Shown here: in pieces, positions 1-9,450 of the stretch
How the letters are laid out: each line of letters starts with the position of its first letter
Position numbering within the stretch: the stretch's first letter is position 1
Assembly: GCF_035046485.1 (NCBI RefSeq)
Contig: NC_085137.1
Span: forward strand, 251,742,733 to 251,806,732
Reading direction: 5' to 3'
DNA length: 64,000 nt
Source of the DNA: Aedes albopictus
Taxonomy: Eukaryota > Arthropoda > Insecta > Diptera > Culicidae
Program-made: the position numbers and the translations under genes
The notes under the pieces: model-generated
Seen by the model: the letters and a program-made list of their open reading frames with translations, nothing else
What the model was told of the DNA's origin: nothing
Databases searched by the model: none

Positions 1-893
1 GGAATTATCAGAGTGTTACGTCTGTTTGTCTGTGCTGTAAGGCTGTAAGTCAACTCATCCTAGCGTCTACTGTCCTGTGTACTTTCGAGTCCAAGTGATG
101 AATGATGAGTGTAACGCAGAGACCTCCCCTACCCACTCTTGCGTTACGTTAAATTTAACAACTATTGTTAAATTTGAGAAAATTCAAAGAATGCAAAGAG
201 TAGGTTTACGTAAGCTGAATTATAACTTGTCTTTAACTTGTGATAAATGCACAACGGATACTCCTTTGGTTCCCATTAGCACTTACGGCCAATTCCTTCA
301 CTTGCGCTCAACTTGTAAACCAGATATATCTAGCTCAAAGTTCAAGCGGTGGTGAATAAACTGGCGCTAAAGTGCTAATGAGTTAAGCCCTCCCATCGCG
401 TCAAGATCGAATATCCAGGGGGAGGGGTTTTTGAATTATCGAATATCGTATCGATAATTTGGACCCGATAATTATCGATAATATCGAATTTATCGATACC
501 GGCACACCCCTATATTAGGCTTAAACTATTGTTTTTTCATGATCAACACAGAATGATGTTCTGATGAATATTTATAAAGACTTCAAAGTTTCTAACTGTG
601 TATTTTTTTTTAAACAAATTTTCATGCCATTTGCCTATTAATTTCATGAAAATTTGTTCAAAAACAAAAATTTTACATAGTTAGAAACTGTGAAGTCGTT
701 TTTCTCGAAATTAGGAAAAAGTCACATGGTCTTCTCTGACTTAACGCCGACCAAATGAGGTTGATTGACCATGATACTCAGTCGTACCCAACGAATTGAC
801 ATCCCTATCCCACCAATGCAATGTTTTCGTAGCTAACATAACTGTGACACAAGCGTGAGGACTGACAACCTATCTTGTATTTGTATTTATTAG
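1..893. other. No recognised gene; AT-rich leader with a TCGATA-rich patch
   Basis: I see no gene I can support here. An open frame at 77-355 resembles nothing I know and has no splice context. Around 425-505 the motif TATCGATA and close variants recur several times, an AT-rich cluster that may be the end of a miniature element. The rest is unassigned apart from the hairpin listed at 576-699. Confidence 0.4.
576..699. repeat. Short imperfect hairpin (miniature element remnant)
   Basis: GACTTCAAAGTTTCTAACTG near the left end pairs with CAGTTAGAAACTGTGAAGTC-like sequence near the right end. A second inner pair, AACAAATTTTCATG and CATGAAAATTTG, lies closer to the centre. The whole is about 124 bp. 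No clear target duplication was seen, so superfamily is unknown. Confidence 0.5.
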
Positions 894-1121
894 TTACACG
901 TAAACCCGGTGGATAAACCTTTTGTCAGGCCAAGGAATCTTTCTAAGAAAATTATCTTTCAACACAGCAGCATATAGTTTTAATGCTGGGTAATTACACA
1001 TTAACAAAACAAGAATACCATAATAGTCCCCTGGTCGTACTTCGTTCTGTATTTCGAGTAATTTAACAGAGATTACTTGAAATAAATTTCTAAGGACTGT
1101 ATTGGAATTTTCCAAGGTTGT
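894..1121 (-). CDS. Candidate terminal exon of an unrecognised minus-strand gene
   Basis: After an acceptor-like CAATCTGATAG, a minus-strand frame stays open for 75 codons and stops at 894, closely followed by AATAAATA on the same strand, as a last exon would be. The peptide is mixed hydrophobic and charged (NLFQVISVKLLEIQNEV, then RPGDYYGILVLLMCNYPALK, ending FIHRVYV) and does not look like transposon protein. I do not recognise a family. It could pair with the candidate first exon at 2233-2308, but the phases do not match directly, so at least one middle exon would be needed. It may be chance. Confidence 0.25.
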   Translation of the reverse strand, partial: TTLENSNTVLRNLFQVISVKLLEIQNEVRPGDYYGILVLLMCNYPALKLYAAVLKDNFLRKIPWPDKRFIHRVYV

Positions 1122-1553
1122 CTATCAGATTGTAGGGTAAACCCAGCACATACATTTGAACCCTCCATAAACTTGTAGGTGACCCTTTTCCAAAGTCACA
1201 CTAGCAATATTGTTTTGTTTTAGTGGATGGATGGAAATGAATTAACTGTAACTCCACGAACGACGGGCTTGGGATTCTATTTTTGGTAATCCGGTCGGTA
1301 GAAAAACGTAAATGGGGAAACAAATTGGGCATGCAGCAGCAGTTGTAACGCTATTGCGACAAGCAGACTTGTGAAAGCGATGCTCCGCATAGAAGCTAAT
1401 TCAAGCATAACTTTTCAATCCGACGTAACTCGAGAATGTAAACAAATCCGGGTTTACTGCTGCGTGCATGATTCATAAAGCAAATTGAAGAATCCACATC
1501 ACTGTTTGATGATTTATTGCTTAATTTGTTCAACTAAACATATTTTTCGAAAC

Positions 1554-1924
1554 GACGTATCTCACTATTTTGATGTTTACAACTTTACTGATAGATACAC
1601 CGTTTTGATATATGAGAAAACCAAACGACGTATCTAGCCAAAATCAAAAGTAACAGATACACCAAACTGGCACCATACAAAAGCGACGTATCTGGCATGA
1701 CGTATCTCGAACCAACCCGGTGTATGTGTATTTTTGTCAAAATTCATTGTGAAAATGATATGGAATGAGTAGGTTTTGTTCCTTACCTAGTGCGTGCAAT
1801 ATCCCTGGTGATGTTAAGCATGAAAAAACTTATGAAAAGTGTTTTTATGAAAAACTATTTTAGTGAAATGGTCGTCAACATTGACCATGAATTTACTCAG
1901 ATCAGTGAAAAAGTTAGATACGTC
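1554..1924. repeat. Cluster of GACGTATCT / AGATACACC motifs
   Basis: GACGTATCT occurs at 1554, 1627, 1685 and 1699, and its reverse complement at 1916. AGATACACC occurs at 1593 and 1655. The elements alternate inside about 370 bp. This could be a subterminal repeat block of a miniature transposon or a binding-site cluster. No ORF explains it. Confidence 0.55.
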
Positions 1925-2232
1925 GATTTGAAAAATTATGCTTGAATTGATGTGGGTCTGTTTTTTGCTGGTTCTGAAGCTTTTGTTATTTTTCATTCAT
2001 ACAAAATTCTACAGTATATGGCTTAGCGGTATCTGGACCGCCTCAAAATTCTTTAAATCAAAGCACAGCTCCATAGAATCACAATTTCAGTGGCTGCCTG
2101 GAAGGGAGTTTCCTACTAATCAGTTGCATTGTTTTGCCCCAGACAATAATTTTCACATCTATGCCACAGGTCGGTCACGTCGGTCGGTCGGGAGAAGGGG
2201 GAGGAACCCAGAAAAAAATACCATCCACTTAC

Positions 2233-2308
2233 CTGGCATTGGGAAGTTTTCGCTGTGCTGCGATATGTTGGACATCGTTGCGTATGAGTTTTCCATAGTG
2301 TTCACCAT
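2233..2308 (-). CDS. Candidate first coding exon, minus strand
   Basis: On the minus strand an ATG (2306-2308, upstream context GTGAAAT) opens a polar frame beginning MVNTMENSYATMSNISQHSE. It runs 25 codons to a strong donor, GTAAGTGG, and ends in phase 1. The peptide is low in repeats and plausible as an N-terminus, but it is short. The plus-strand frame over the same bases is longer and looks like a shadow. No family is recognised; it may belong with the exon at 894-1121. Confidence 0.25.
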
Positions 2309-2797
2309 ATTTCACCTACGTTCTACGCGTTCTATTCACATGAAATCGACACAGTCTAGCGATTAAAATTGTTTCCCAATCAACGAAAATACACAAAACA
2401 CTATCCGCGCGACGATCACTTCAACACCATTTCAGTTTTCTTCTCTCCGACCGTCAATCGCCATCATCAATGACTGTTATGATTAATCAATCGCTGTTGG
2501 GCAAGACTGTCAACACTCGTGATTCACTTCCTATGAGAAACTGCATTACCGACATGTCGACCTCGTTTAGGGTAAATGGGCAATAATCGTCCACTCAGTG
2601 ATGCTTTTGTGATAATGTTCCATGTACTCGAATTCTGCAAGAAAAAATAAAAAAATATCGTGTGAAAGATTTTGTGATGATCGCTCTCAAGTCTTGTTAG
2701 GGAACGTCCATAAATTACGTCACGCTTTTAGGGTGAACAAAAGTAGTATTCAATTTTTTTTAACAGATTGTACCGTACAGGTATAGGGGTATAGGAA

Positions 2798-2854
2798 TTG
2801 ATTGATTGATTTGTCTTTATTAGAGAGACTTTCAGCCCTTGGCTGGTTCGTCTC
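2798..2854 (-). mobile_element. 5'-truncated retroposon tail, 14-bp TSD
   Basis: Read on the minus strand, this 57-bp insert ends in AATAAAGACAAATCAATCAA, a LINE/SINE-type 3' tail with an (AATC)n repeat. It is bracketed by perfect 14-bp direct repeats TAGGGGTATAGGAA at 2784-2797 and 2855-2868, as target-primed reverse transcription leaves. Only the extreme 3' end was copied, so the parent family is not identifiable here. Confidence 0.7.
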
Positions 2855-2887
2855 TAGGGGTATAGGAACACTTTGTGCAAAGATTTA

Positions 2888-3101
2888 TTATGTTTCCAGT
2901 TCAAAACCGAATTAGCGACATTTTTTCTTTGACTTCCGCTGCTTTTGCCTTGCGTTAAACACTATGTCGGAAGTGGGGCGCTGTATAGAGCACCAGGTGT
3001 ACAATACAGCGCCCACTTCCGACATTGTGTTTAACGCAAGGCAAAAGCAGCGGAAGTCAAAGAAAAAATGTCGCTAATTCGGTTTTGAACTGGAAACATA
3101 A
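2888..3101. mobile_element. Fold-back element with about 97-bp near-perfect arms
   Basis: The left arm (2888-2985) and right arm (3005-3101) are reverse complements with only a few mismatches, around a spacer of about 19 bp. Pairing starts with TTATGTTTCCAGTTCAAAAC on the left and ends with its complement on the right. A transcript across it would form a long hairpin. No target duplication was resolved. Confidence 0.8.
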
Positions 3102-4297
3102 TATTATCGTCGCACCACCAAATCGAAGTCGTCGCATGAAGCACATGCGAAGATGCAGCTGCGAAGTAAATTTGAATCTAGTTTTTCTGTTGCGCATCAT
3201 TAAGCTAACTAAGAGCTACAATATGCACTAATCCAAATTGAGTTGCGACATTTCTAAGTAGGTAAAAAATCAATTTTCGCACATTCGGTCACTTCGGATT
3301 TCGACCAAAAGCATAATACATTCACTTGATATTATTCGCGAGATTATTCGTGCAGTTGAAAATCGGAAATTCTGACACGCGAAAATCGTTTTTTTTTCTC
3401 CTAAACCGTGTGTCGTCCGTACGCAGGTCGGCTGTCCAGCGCACTATGTCTGACGTTTAGGTTTCGTGCGAGGTTTCGTGTATGGATTTTGAAAAAAATC
3501 GATTGTCGCGTGTGGGGAAACTTCGGATTTCAGCCACGACGACAATATTTTCTCAGCTCAGAATCGTGCAATCAAGAAACGATGTATGGACGAAAATAAT
3601 GGAGTGTAATTTACATTCACCTCGTGTAGAGTTGCATTCGCAGCTCCCTCACGACTTCGGCATGCGTATTAATAGCGTGGGACCAGGCGTGGGACACAAG
3701 AATACATTAAATGTAAAAAAAATACTCCTGTACACTTTTCGATTTCCATTTTGGCCCCATATCAGCTGTGCAAAATTAAAGCTCGATTGGAGAAACTATA
3801 TTTTAGCGCCAGCCGTTTAAAGTTTTTAGTAAATCCTATGAGTAAAATCACATTTTCAAAGAAAAATCATTACATGTTGCCCCTTAACCCCTTGCCTAAC
3901 CCCTAAACATAAATCGATTAATGATTTCTGTTGGAAATATTACGATGAATCAATCCTCAAAAACCCGCAAAGCGATCTACGGCATGTGGAAAAAGTTATT
4001 GTCTAAAATCCGAATAGCATTGAACGCTGTTTAACATATATGGAATAACAATAAATAATAAAATCTCGTCATTTTTATCGATCGGATAAGGCTTGGTAAC
4101 TTTTTCCAAGATCGTCGCACTAAAATATAGTTTTCTCGATTGATCTGAAAATATGTACAGTTGACATGGGACCAAAATGGAACTTATTGTGGATTTAGCA
4201 CCTCGGAAGTAACTTCCACTGCCTTTCCTATGGATCAAACTTGCGCGAAATTGAGCATCAGATTTATTGTCTATCCGGTTGGAATCAAGACAGAAAT
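3102..4297. other. No supported gene
   Basis: Short frames at 3408-3820 overlap each other and resemble nothing known. Motifs such as CACTTCGGATTT recur loosely, suggesting degraded repeat sequence. I see nothing else to annotate before the SUN gene end. Confidence 0.4.
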
Positions 4298-4366
4298 TCA
4301 ATAAAAAATTGCCATTTCTTGGTCCACAAGTGTCGCAACTGCTCGATAGTTACCGTAAACACGCAG
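4298..4366 (-). CDS. Possible last coding segment of the SUN-domain gene
   Basis: This minus-strand stretch reads LRVYG followed by about 17 residues and a stop. SUN domains commonly end in a YTC(L/I)YR-(F/L)RV(H/Y)G motif, so it fits directly after the CIYR end of the exon at 4443-4618. However, no AG acceptor sits in the right phase: a run of nine A precedes it on the minus strand instead of a pyrimidine tract. Either the joint is disrupted, or the protein ends at the stop inside the intron just after CIYR. Confidence 0.35.
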   Translation of the reverse strand: MRVYGNYRAVATLVDQEMAIFY

Positions 4367-4442
4367 GTGTATTTTTTTTTATTTGACCTAGTTTAGCCTA
4401 GTCCAGTGGAAATTACTATGATGTACATATTTCCTAACTTAC

Positions 4443-4618
4443 CTATAAATGCAAGTGTAATCTGCTCCGTGATTGGACAGCACAACTATTTTTATAAACC
4501 GATACGGACTCGACGACCTGGTACTAAAATTGTATGATTGTAAAAAGTCTTCTTCGACGTCAAAAATAAATTCTCCAAAGAAAAAATCTTCGGTTGTCTT
4601 CATAGTGGAATCGGAACC
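4443..4618 (-). CDS. SUN-domain gene, exon encoding the C-terminal half of the SUN fold
   Basis: Acceptor TGTTTACAG and donor GTAAGT bound 176 nt that read GSDSTMKTTEDFFFGEF, then a middle segment, then VVLSNHGADYTCIYR. The family signature is a hydrophobic L(L)GxFxYD-like strand and a late LSNxGxxxYTCLYR segment; both are visible, as FFFGEFIFDV and VLSNHGADYTCIYR. It joins in phase to the upstream exon (FSIW/GSDS). It leaves two bases (AG) for the next exon. SUN domains sit in the perinuclear space and bind KASH peptides; that role is inferred from the family. Confidence 0.75.
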
Positions 4619-4793
4619 CTGTAAACACATAAAAAACAATTTTTAACCTAAAACATACAAAAGAATGACCGCTAACAAAATATTTAACATATAATTTATC
4701 AACTTTTGCAGCTCCTCGCATTTGAGGACCCTTAGGTAGATCTTGGGTAGAACTAAAATTTTCAAAGCGTTACATAATTCATTAACGACATAC

Positions 4794-4958
4794 CCAAATA
4801 GAGAACTTTTTCATGGCACTTTGACTGGATACATCCGGAACTTTATTACTAGGTGTGTGTTCAATTGTAATACCATCAAAAAACAACTTTGCCATGAGTT
4901 GGATGACTATAACTGCTGAAGATCCATAAAACGCTTGGCAGTGACCCATGCAACTATT
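4794..4958 (-). CDS. SUN-domain gene, exon encoding the SUN core
   Basis: The 165-nt exon (acceptor TTGATCAACAG, donor GTATGT, phase 0 on both sides) reads GHCQAFYGSSAVIVIQL, then ITIEHTPSNKVPD, then KKFSIW. This matches the central SUN pattern of PGNCWAFxGxxGYLxIxL, then VTLEHIPK, then APKDFxVxG. The aromatic and glycine positions of that pattern are kept; the usual Trp in CWAF is Gln. The exon was too short and ATG-poor to appear as an obvious ORF; it was found by looking for the missing middle of the domain between its neighbours. Confidence 0.75.
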
Positions 4959-5021
4959 CTGTTGATCAAATATTTAGATTTTGAACTTGCTTTTTAGACA
5001 CAAAAAGAGCAGATACGATAC

Positions 5022-5339
5022 CTGAATGATGCAGCAATGTACATTTGACACTTTGAAACGTCCTATTTTAAGTCTTCGCTCAACAAAATCCCATAAAGTA
5101 GAGCCTCTCTGCTTTGAAGTGACACTGACAACTTTTCCACCCAGATCCGAGGATGCGTAATCTGTTCTTCCAAATTTGTCATAATTAATCTTCTCCAAAA
5201 AATTTACGCGGTTTTGTAGGACATCAATTGTTTTTCGTGCTTCCTGAATTTCCGTTATCACTTGATCTTTGAAGTTGAGTTTCGTTAGCTGTGTTGTTGA
5301 TTTACTGTCAGAAACGCCATGTGGAGAAAAAATGTGTTT
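5022..5339 (-). CDS. SUN-domain gene, coiled-coil and SUN start exon
   Basis: The exon begins after acceptor TTCAATTCCAG and ends at donor GTATCG: 318 nt, phase 0 at both ends. The first half is polar with heptad-like spacing (VITEIQEARKTIDVLQNRV, then FLEKI), a likely coiled coil. It is followed by GRTDYASSDLGGKVVS, which corresponds to the DYALxSxGGxVxS opening of SUN domains, and then TLWDFVERRLKIGRF. Coiled coil leading straight into a SUN domain is the layout of the luminal part of LINC-complex SUN proteins, where the coil drives trimerisation. Of the Drosophila relatives, the short Spag4 type fits best by size; this is inference. Confidence 0.75.
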
Positions 5340-5879
5340 CTGGAATTGAACGAATAAGTAGAAATGAAGTAAAAGTGGAATACACGTAGAGGATTTCAAC
5401 CCAAAATTTCATTTCCATTTTGCAGCATTTAGTGGGGCAATGAGAGCGCAAGTCAGTTCAAAGCCGATGATAACGAGGGGTAATGGCTGAATAATCTTTG
5501 CTGACCACATAAACGCCATGCGATAGGAAAAGGGTATTTTGGTGTGGGATTAGGGTTTAAAAAAAAATTAGGGTGTTGGTACAGACTTGACAATATCAAT
5601 GCTATTCAGATGCAAAATAATTTTAAGGCTCAGTGAATATCATACTTTCCAAAACCAAAAAAACAATAATCTACAAAATGCCAAGCAAGTCATAGAAAGA
5701 AAAAGCGCCCGATTGTTTATTTTGTTAATTATAACAAACGGAAACTTCTACCCTCTCCGACTCACCAGTCACCCCGGAAAAAATGTCCCTTCCTCGGTCC
5801 CTTCAGTTCTGGAAAATATATTATCCCCAATGAAGGCTTTAATCGAATTGTCCGCTTGATCATGTATACGGAACCAGAA

Positions 5880-6176
5880 ATCAACCCAAATATAGGTTCT
5901 TTTCACTTATTGCGCATTTCCCACCCCACTGGACCCCTTTCGCAGCTATTATAAGTGCTGGATCGTGAATAAAACTGCGATTTTGCATCGTATCGTGTCG
6001 GTGTCTTCTGCGCACTTATGCATTACAAAGTGCTGAATAAGTGCGCAGAAGACACCGAAACGATTCGATGCAAAATCGCAGTTTTATTCACGATCCCGCA
6101 CTTATATCAACTGCGAAAGGGGTCCAGTTGGGTGGGAACTGCGCAATATATCGACCCAAGAGAACCCAAATTTGAC
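5880..6176. mobile_element. Fold-back element with about 145-bp arms
   Basis: Left arm 5880-6022 and right arm 6030-6176 are reverse complements with scattered mismatches; for example GTGTCTTCTGCGCACTTAT pairs with ATAAGTGCGCAGAAGACAC around the centre. The loop is only about 8 bp. It lies in the long first intron of the SUN gene. The sequence up to 6430 repeats a CCCAAATTTG motif and may be a second degraded element. Confidence 0.75.
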
Positions 6177-6511
6177 TACACCGCGTTAAAGCTCTGAGTG
6201 GGTAGATTCCGTTTGATCCCGGCAGAAAATTGCAACCCATCGCAAAGTTCTTTCTACCTAGCGTTGACTTTCGAAATAAACCCACTTTTGAGTAAACGGA
6301 AAGAAACCCAAATTTGGCTTCTCGCACGGACATTATCGGCTAGGTTGCTGCTTCTCGCTTTATTTTTGACAACATTGCGAGGGGGAGAGCGAGGAAACGA
6401 CCCACTGCTGGGTAAAAAGTTCAAGCGGTTTACTTATTTTTGCGTTCTTTTAAAGTATTTTTAGGTGATCTGTTTTTTTTCCGAGTAAGTACCTTTACTA
6501 GGTAAGAACCA

Positions 6512-7617
6512 CCCAAGTAACCACGAAGCCGTATATAAGTGCACCAATTTTGCCATATATTCATATTTAAAATTGTGTATATAATGCTGCATTACTTTAT
6601 ACACCTCATTGAAGCAATATTAAAGTCGAAAAGGGCCCCACTAAAATCAGATTAGTGCCACATATTGCAGCACGTTGACAGCCATTGCTAAAGTGACATA
6701 AATGCATGTGCTGTACATTTGCATTTGCACATGCTTAATACGTGCAACATGAAAAACCAAAACAAAAATCTATTTTTAGCACCGTTTCGTTATCGACGGT
6801 ACTAATGCCCCCCACATGAATGTTTTAACCATCATTTTTTGTGCCGGGTCGGGAGTCGAACCAGAAGTGTTGAAGACCGCTAGATGAGTTCCATACGTGC
6901 TGTCGCCTTGGACTGTTTCTGCTGCAGTGATAACAACAGATATTTCGTAACTAAAAGGAAACTGTTCTTCTGTCTCAATCATTGCTGTAGAGGGCAAAAC
7001 GACTATGTCATATGTAATAGAATCCCTGTAATTACATTCTGATAAATCACTGAAAAATACATAATGCATTTTAGAATATATTTATTCAATATAAGAAAAT
7101 TAAAACACCTCTCGCACACAACTCATATGCTAATTGGGGTTTCCAGCATTATTTGAATGCGATAGCAGGTAACAGAAAAGAGAAAAGTCATCTCTAAAAA
7201 GGTTTTGCTGAAGAAAGGCGTGGATCGGTGGTTCAAACCGCTTCAAACGGAGATTAAGTTGATCGGGAGCCCAACCAGAAGTGTTGAAAACCGCTAGAGT
7301 TGACCGTAAAGTTGTTCACTCTTTTTGATTTCATTTGTTTACCATTAGAGTCAAGCTTTTATAATTGTATTGTTAGAGCAACCTTTGCTAGTTTGTGCAT
7401 TGCATTTATTCAGTTTTTGCAGTGTTGAATTATTGAATTATCGTATATCACCTTTTAATGCACCCTAATGTAAAGAAAAAATGTAATGCATCAATACATT
7501 GATAATGTCAATCTAAAGGATTATTGCATGAGAAGTGTGGAATTACTGCATTTTGCATTGCAAAGGTTGATATTCAGTCTAATTCGTGCAATGATATAAT
7601 GCTTGTGGTTACTTGGG
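6512..7617. mobile_element. CCCAAG-type inverted-repeat element, 1.1 kb
   Basis: The ends are CCCAAGTAACCACGAAGC and GCTTGTGGTTACTTGGG, inverted repeats of about 17 bp. There is no transposase. The inside holds AT-rich filler with TGCATTGCA-type repeats and two copies of ACCAGAAGTGTTGAA (near 6861 and 7275). The same CCCAAG(C/T)AAC end is used by the hairpin at 61097-61259, so both belong to one non-autonomous group. Target duplication is at most 2 bp and unclear. Confidence 0.6.
6841..6895 (-). repeat. tRNA-like B-box fragment (SINE remnant)
   Basis: On the minus strand GGTTCGACTCCCGACCCGGC matches the pol III B-box and acceptor end of a tRNA-derived SINE, preceded by AGCGGTCTTCAACACTTCT. 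A weaker copy of the preceding part is at 7262-7298. No A-box or tail is intact, so this is a remnant, not a tRNA gene. Confidence 0.45.
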
Positions 7618-8075
7618 CAGTCATTGCCATACATATTAAATGCTAGACATGACCCCATGGATAGCAATAAGCCATTTTACGAGACGTTTCCGAACAGCTG
7701 ATCGCAGCAGCGGCGTCAACTGACAAAATTCCACGCATGTTTGTTTTGCTGGAATATCGCGTAATTTTTGAAAAGGTACTTGTTCGATAAATTGGAGATA
7801 TGAGAAATTTGAGCCAAAATAGGCTCAAAAACTGCCGTAGAAGCAATACAAAACTTAATAATTAATCAGGTATTTTTTTCGTTGCGATTAACTCGTTAAC
7901 TTGCGAAAAAAAATTAAATAAAAATTACTTATTATGGTTTTAACCAGTTTCAAAAACTACGCTTGAAATGCGCACAGTCATTACCCATCATCAACCGGAT
8001 GATGATTGAAAACGTAAACATCAGAGCGCGTACTTCTGTCGTTTGACTAGCCTCATAAAATAGACTTGAATATGT

Positions 8076-8299
8076 ATTGTGGATTTACCGGCTACCGGTC
8101 GCATCAGTATGGCCTCCAAAGTAGCCGTTTTATAAAAAGAATAACTTAAAAATGTTTTTAAATTTTTTTATTGTCTGCGCTATTTCTCGTTACCACTAGC
8201 TATTCAGCGACATTCACGTTGATTTTTATATGAAAACGGCTACTTTGTAACGGCTACTCAAGTAACCGGTAGAATACAAGTAGCCGGTAAATCCACAAT
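8076..8299. mobile_element. Inverted-repeat miniature element
   Basis: The ends ATTGTGGATTTACCGGCTAC and GTAGCCGGTAAATCCACAAT are perfect inverted repeats of 20 bp. Inside, AAGTAGCCGTTTTATA and its complement near 8230 extend the pairing. Total length is 224 bp with no ORF. It is within the SUN gene intron. Confidence 0.75.
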
Positions 8300-8492
8300 A
8301 AAAGCTTTGCTGATGAGACTTTCCTATTAGGCAATTCTCTCATCTCATTTTTGTCTTCAAAACCTTGTCAACCTAGAAAATTGAAGTTAATAAATAATAC
8401 ATTACAAGATTCGAGTCCCCATGAGATCATTCATTCGCACTACAACACCATAGGAGATATGTAATATCACATTGGCTGATTACAGTACAAAT

Positions 8493-8747
8493 CAGGCCAA
8501 ACATTTCAATAGGTCCTATCTGCATTTGAGAGGCTCTCTTTGTTTTCTTTCTCTTTCAATTATTGCAATGTAATGGTACACTTTTCAACTATTTTTGCAG
8601 TACAAATCAAAAGACGATTGTTTTGACCATCGTTCAATGCAAGGAGATAATCAAAATACAAATAAACAGCTGAGATATTAACGAAAGAGAGGGAAACCAA
8701 AGAGAGCCTCTCTTCTGCAGATTGGACCTTTAGACATGTTTGGCCTG
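8493..8747. mobile_element. Inverted-repeat miniature element (CAGGCCAAACAT ends)
   Basis: The left CAGGCCAAACATTTC pairs with the right end AACATGTTTGGCCTG. Further in, GCATTTGAGAGGCTCTCTTTG pairs imperfectly with CAAAGAGAGCCTCTC. Arms are about 65 bp with indels; the centre is AT-rich. There is no ORF. Confidence 0.65.
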
Positions 8748-8912
8748 AAATGTGAAAAATCTCCCTTTCCCACCAATCCGCAACCCTGGGACGCGTCCAG
8801 TTAGACTTCGAAAGTCTCGGAGAATATTACAAACCTTCAATGGCATTCCCCCACATTGCTCATTCAGGGGTCTGACTGGGCCTATGAGCCATTTTACGAG
8901 ACGTTTCGGATC

Positions 8913-9058
8913 AAGGAGAATACATTTTACTAAGGTGGCGCAGATAAACATTGCAAACCACTGGTTGTCTCTTCCATTCTTCTGGTGTTCTTATGGAACT
9001 GAAATAGTGGTTTGCAATGTTTATCTGCGCCACCTTAGTAAAATGTATTCTCCTTATG
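8913..9058. mobile_element. 146-bp hairpin insertion with 10-bp TSD
   Basis: Perfect arms of 49 bp (8913-8961 and 9007-9055) surround a 45-bp loop. Direct repeats GTTTCGGATC flank it at 8903-8912 and 9059-9068. A related uninterrupted sequence at about 7670-7705 (ACGAGACGTTTC, then CAGCTGATCGC) shows the pre-insertion arrangement, so the insertion is demonstrable inside the window. Confidence 0.75.
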
Positions 9059-9255
9059 GTTTCGGATCAGCTGATCGCTAATTTCATGAATGAAAATTTG
9101 ACAGGAGGTCGCGTCAAAGCCCGTGAGTGTTAATATCAATATCAACACTGTTGTCGTTTCGTAAAATAGACTATTATCCTCCCTCAGTTTGTAATATTAT
9201 CACCAACTTGGAAACTTCACCCTACTGCTCTACTTTGCCGACTTTGCGTACTCAC

Positions 9256-9450
9256 CATGATTTCTCCGAGATTTTTCTGCAGTTCACCAATCTGGTTCGC
9301 TTGATTGTTGTTCTCGAGGTATGAATAGCACACAGCAATACTCACGACCGCACTTAGAACAATAAAACACAAATATTTTAGATTTTCTCTAGCGGGATTA
9401 GCGTTTTCTTGCGCCATTCGATTTTGTTCACAGCAGCGAGCAACCGGCAT
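9256..9450 (-). CDS. SUN-domain gene, first coding exon with membrane anchor
   Basis: I chose the minus-strand ATG at 9448-9450 because CAAAATG is a good insect start context; the longer frame upstream has no ATG. The exon is 65 codons and ends in phase 0 at donor GTGAGT (…LGEIM). Residues 1-25 are polar and Cys-containing. Residues about 27-46 (YLCFIVLSAVVSIAVCYSYL) form one hydrophobic membrane segment, followed by an Asn/Gln-rich helix start. The next recognised exon (5022-5339) also begins in phase 0, so a direct splice over 3.9 kb is possible, though extra exons cannot be excluded. The summed protein is about 290-310 residues. Linking this exon to the SUN exons is inference from strand, phase and architecture. 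Confidence 0.6.

Noticed and set aside
1938..2366. 142-codon plus-strand frame with hydrophobic N-terminus
   Set aside because: Low-complexity hydrophobic start, no splice or family support; the minus strand of the same bases has a better exon.
4736..4790. Possible extra SUN exon reading STQDLPKGPQMRGAAK
   Set aside because: Its phase does not fit either neighbour, whereas direct joining of FSIW to GSDST is in phase and matches the SUN pattern.
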